Source: Methanobacteriota archaeon (GTDB lineage: Archaea > Thermoplasmatota > Poseidoniia > Poseidoniales > Poseidoniaceae). Taken from it: DNA of 64,000 nt. Both the position numbers and the translations under genes were made by a program. Under the pieces are notes generated by a model. That model did no database searches, had not been told where the DNA came from, and saw only the letters and a list, made by a program, of their open reading frames with translations. How positions within the stretch are numbered: the stretch's first letter is position 1; every line of letters starts with the position of its first letter. Below are positions 62,196-64,000 of this stretch, piece after piece. Location: positions 37,309 to 101,308 of the forward strand of contig PBKJ01000011.1 of assembly GCA_002722135.1 (NCBI GenBank), given 5' to 3'.

Positions 62196-62828
62196 ATGGG
62201 CAGCATCATCCTGTTCGGTCCACCGGGGGCTGGGAAAGGCACGCAGGCACAACGCATCGTCGATCGAACGGGCCAGCCGCAGGTCTCAACCGGCGACATG
62301 TTGCGAGCCGCCGTGGCCGCGGGGACCGAGGTCGGAAAGGAAGCCAAGGCGTACATGGAGTCCGGCGCTCTTGTGCCTGACGACGTCATCGTGCGCATCA
62401 TCCAGGAGCGTCTGACCGAGCCTGATGCGGCCCAAGGCGTGATGTTCGACGGCTTTCCCCGTACGATTCCTCAAGCCGAAGCCTTGGACGGGATTGAGCA
62501 CATCGATGCCGTGATTTCCATCGAGGTTCCTGACGATGAAATCGTTGGGCGGATCACCGGGCGCTTCACCTGCAAACCCTGTGGTCGAGTTTTCCATGAC
62601 GTCCATCTTCCCTTGCCGCCGTCAGGGTGCCCTTGCGGCAGTTTTGTCGAGGTTCGGAGGGCCGACGATTCGGAATCAACGGTTCGAGCACGCTTGGAGA
62701 CCTACCACGCACAAACGCGCCCAGTGGCTGAGCATTACGAGCGTGCAGGCGTGCTCCACCGCATCAACGGTGTCGGCGACGTCGAGGACATTTCACGCGC
62801 CATCCTTTCCGCCCTTGGGGTCGAATGA
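62196..62828 (+). CDS. adk: Adenylate kinase
   Basis: Interconverts ATP + AMP and 2 ADP. The 210-aa protein is of the bacterial/eukaryotic-type long family: P-loop GPPGAGKGT at residues 8-16, AMP-binding STGDMLRAAV and MFDGFPRTIPQAEAL, and a LID domain with zinc-type cysteines (CKPC...CPCG) between GRITGR and the DDSESTVRARLETYH block. Start ATG 62196. It overlaps rpr2 by 4 bp, linking adk to RNA-processing genes. Confidence 0.96.
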   Translation: MGSIILFGPPGAGKGTQAQRIVDRTGQPQVSTGDMLRAAVAAGTEVGKEAKAYMESGALVPDDVIVRIIQERLTEPDAAQGVMFDGFPRTIPQAEALDGIEHIDAVISIEVPDDEIVGRITGRFTCKPCGRVFHDVHLPLPPSGCPCGSFVEVRRADDSESTVRARLETYHAQTRPVAEHYERAGVLHRINGVGDVEDISRAILSALGVE

Positions 62829-63163
62829 ACATGGCCCGACGTCGGCGAGGCCGCACCGGTCGTCGACGGCAAGCCGCCACGGCTTCGGTGTCCATGCTCG
62901 TCCAGCGTTTGGAAGCCCGCACCCTTGGTGACCCTTTGACGCCGGTGCTGCTCGACCATCTTCGTCGCGTCTGCCGTCGTCAACGCATGCCGGTGCCTCT
63001 CCCATGGCGTCACCTGATGTGCCGCGGTTGCCACGGCGCCTTGCGACCTGGTTACGAAGCCCGCATCCGGATACGACAACGCCAACGCATCACAACCTGC
63101 TTGTCTTGCGGGCGCGTTCACCGCTTCGGACCTTGGTCCAAACCGGGTCCGCAGGAGGATTGA
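62825..63163 (+). CDS. rnp4: Ribonuclease P protein component 4 (Rpr2/Rpp21)
   Basis: Protein subunit of archaeal RNase P, which trims the 5' ends of pre-tRNAs. The 112-aa protein is very basic (ARRRRGRTGRRRQ N-terminus), has helices LDHLRRVCRRQRMPVPLPWRHLMC and a zinc ribbon made of CRGC near 68 and CLSCG near 93, followed by RVHRFGPW, as in Rpr2/Rpp21 proteins. It overlaps adk by 4 bp (ATGA) and is followed after 32 bp by the YhbY gene, an arrangement seen in other archaea. Confidence 0.88.
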   Translation: MNMARRRRGRTGRRRQAATASVSMLVQRLEARTLGDPLTPVLLDHLRRVCRRQRMPVPLPWRHLMCRGCHGALRPGYEARIRIRQRQRITTCLSCGRVHRFGPWSKPGPQED

Positions 63164-63195
63164 AGGCGCACCGTCCGCGCCGTGGAAGCATTCCC

Positions 63196-63462
63196 ATGGG
63201 CGACATACCGAACCACATCCGCCGTGAAGCGGCCTCGAAAGACGTCAAGCCCACGGTCCGTGTGGGCCGTTCAGGTCTCACTGAAGCGTTGGTGGAGGAA
63301 GTGGACGGACAGCTCCGTCAGCGCGCCATGGTCAAGATCAAGGTCAATCGAGGCGTCTTCGACCGAGAGAACCTCGCGCTTCTCTGGGAGGCTTTGGTTG
63401 AACGAACGGGTGCTGTGCTGGTGCTCTCGCGAGGGAACGTCGGTGTCTTGTGGCGTCGCTGA
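63196..63462 (+). CDS. YhbY/CRM-domain RNA-binding protein
   Basis: An 88-aa protein that is essentially one CRM domain, associated with ribosome assembly. Conserved features: an N-terminal helix (IPNHIRREAASKDVKPTVRVGRSGL), TEALVEEVDGQLRQRAMVKIKVNRG, and the C-terminal strand GAVLVLSRGNVGVLWRR. ATG 63196 gives a normal family length; the ORF-track start at 63004 overlaps rpr2 out of frame. A TTGAAG 33.5 nt upstream is off the usual spacing, so it is probably read with adk-rpr2. Confidence 0.88.
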   Translation: MGDIPNHIRREAASKDVKPTVRVGRSGLTEALVEEVDGQLRQRAMVKIKVNRGVFDRENLALLWEALVERTGAVLVLSRGNVGVLWRR

Positions 63463-63496
63463 AGCCCAATCCTCCGTGGATTTGGACGACAATGGA

Positions 63497-63502
63497 TTAT
63501 AG
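63497..63502 (+). promoter_or_regulatory. TATA box TTATAG for transporter
   Basis: TTATAG centred 25.5 nt before ATG 63525. It would lie inside the coding region if ATG 63492 were used, favouring the later start. Confidence 0.45.
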
Positions 63503-63524
63503 CGTCCCGTCCAGCCGGCAAGGC

Positions 63525-64000
63525 ATGGGCCTCCTTCCGCACCCGTCCCGCCGTGCCGGTCATCGCCTTGCCTTGCTGACTTTGTTGGGCGTCGGTCTTC
63601 TGATGTTTATCGGCCAGAGCATGGCCGCTGGAGGCGGTGGCGGCGAGAACGACATGCACCTTGAGATTCACATCAAGGCCGGCCTTGAATCTCAGGCCTT
63701 GCTCGTGGGCGGCCTCATCCTTTTGGCCGTGTATGCAATGATCATCACCGAGGTGGTGGAGCGCACGCTTGCTGCCGCACTTGGTGGCCTTGCAGCGGTT
63801 CTCGCCCTCAATTACTACTCCGAGGAGGCCGCGCTGAGCCTCAAGGCCGTCACGACAATGATCGATTGGGAAACCATTGGTCTGTTGCTCGGAATGATGG
63901 TCATGGTGGGCATCCTCTCCAATACGGGTGTGTTCGAGTGGTTCGCGGTTGAAGCTTACAAGCGCAGCGGCGGAGACGTCTGGACCCTGACGGTCATCTT
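63525..64000 (+). CDS. ArsB/NhaD-type ion transporter (3' partial)
   Basis: Start of an ion transporter gene running off the window; it is missing from the ORF track because it has no stop. The translation begins MGLLPHPSRRAGHRLALLTLLGVGLLMFIGQSMAAGGGGG, a first hydrophobic segment, then LLVGGLILLAVYAMIITEVVERTLAAALGGLAAVLAL and the diagnostic MIDWETIGLLLGMMVMVGILSNTGVFEWFAVEAYKRSGG. This block is characteristic of the ArsB/NhaD permease superfamily (arsenite, Na+/H+ or di-/tricarboxylate transport). The substrate cannot be told from this fragment. ATG 63492 in frame is the alternative start. Confidence 0.85.
   Translation, partial: MGLLPHPSRRAGHRLALLTLLGVGLLMFIGQSMAAGGGGGENDMHLEIHIKAGLESQALLVGGLILLAVYAMIITEVVERTLAAALGGLAAVLALNYYSEEAALSLKAVTTMIDWETIGLLLGMMVMVGILSNTGVFEWFAVEAYKRSGGDVWTLTVI

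Noticed and set aside
1-64000. Insertion sequences, integrase, attachment sites, tRNA and rRNA genes
   Set aside because: No transposase or integrase motif, terminal inverted repeats, cloverleaf with TTCRANNC arm, or rRNA-like stretch was recognised by eye; a tRNA scan would be needed to exclude a tRNA with certainty, but the short gaps leave little room.

Overview
The window is a dense, GC-rich archaeal chromosome segment. It carries archaeal-type AglB, type II glyceraldehyde-3-phosphate dehydrogenase, archaeal GluRS and PheT, archaeosine synthase ArcS, RNase P protein Rpr2/Rpp21, uS15 and archaeal pilin signal sequences. With its many very large secreted and membrane-anchored proteins, two subtilases and thrombospondin-type-3-like repeats, it fits a marine Thermoplasmatota archaeon, most likely Candidatus Poseidoniales (Marine Group II). 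That placement is inference from gene content, not from a marker tree.

Layout. 1-9.9 kb: a giant oligosaccharyltransferase (AglB) with about 2000 extra residues of extracellular domains (5' end cut by the window), then a membrane-anchored subtilase. 9.9-16.8 kb: a beta-helix surface protein followed by a STAND-type HTH/NTPase/TPR regulator. 16.8-21.4 kb (minus): an operon of a beta-lactamase-fold hydrolase and three type IV pilin-like proteins. 21.5-34.0 kb: a 1917-aa calcium-repeat secreted protein, an 1811-aa surface protein, a small unknown and a metzincin-like lipoprotein. 34.0-37.1 kb: a small membrane protein, a pyroglutamyl peptidase-Nudix fusion, a UPF0201 protein and a GT2 glycosyltransferase. 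37.1-41.2 kb: a zinc-ribbon membrane protein, DnaJ and a surface protein. 41.3-47.4 kb: ArcS, uS15, a possible degenerate RecJ/Cdc45-like protein, a small helical protein, a surface/zinc-ribbon protein and a CBS protein. 47.4-56.1 kb (minus): two operons, one with a GXGXG/glutamate-synthase-like protein, PheT and a SRAP peptidase, the other with a CARDB-type surface protein, RNase HII and GluRS. 56.2-64 kb: GAPDH, a 1623-aa subtilase, adenylate kinase, Rpr2, YhbY and the start of an ArsB/NhaD-type transporter.

How the genes work together. Two themes alternate: translation/RNA genes (gltX, pheT, arcS, rpsO, rnhB, rpr2, yhbY) and a cell-surface programme of proteolysis, N-glycosylation, pili and giant adhesin-like proteins. 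This suits a cell that degrades extracellular protein or particles.

Regulatory signal. Almost every apparent transcription-unit head has a short AT-rich hexamer (TTCAAA, TTGAAG, TTGAGA or TTATAT-like) centred 25.5-27.5 nt upstream of its start codon, where a TATA box would sit if transcription began at the start codon. I read this as a lineage-specific TATA variant driving leaderless mRNAs. Several downstream genes instead use Shine-Dalgarno sites or 4-bp ATGA overlaps.

Coding density is very high: no gene-free stretch exceeds about 130 bases. I saw no rRNA, tRNA, CRISPR array, insertion sequence or integrase. Amino-acid positions below are counted from the start I chose.
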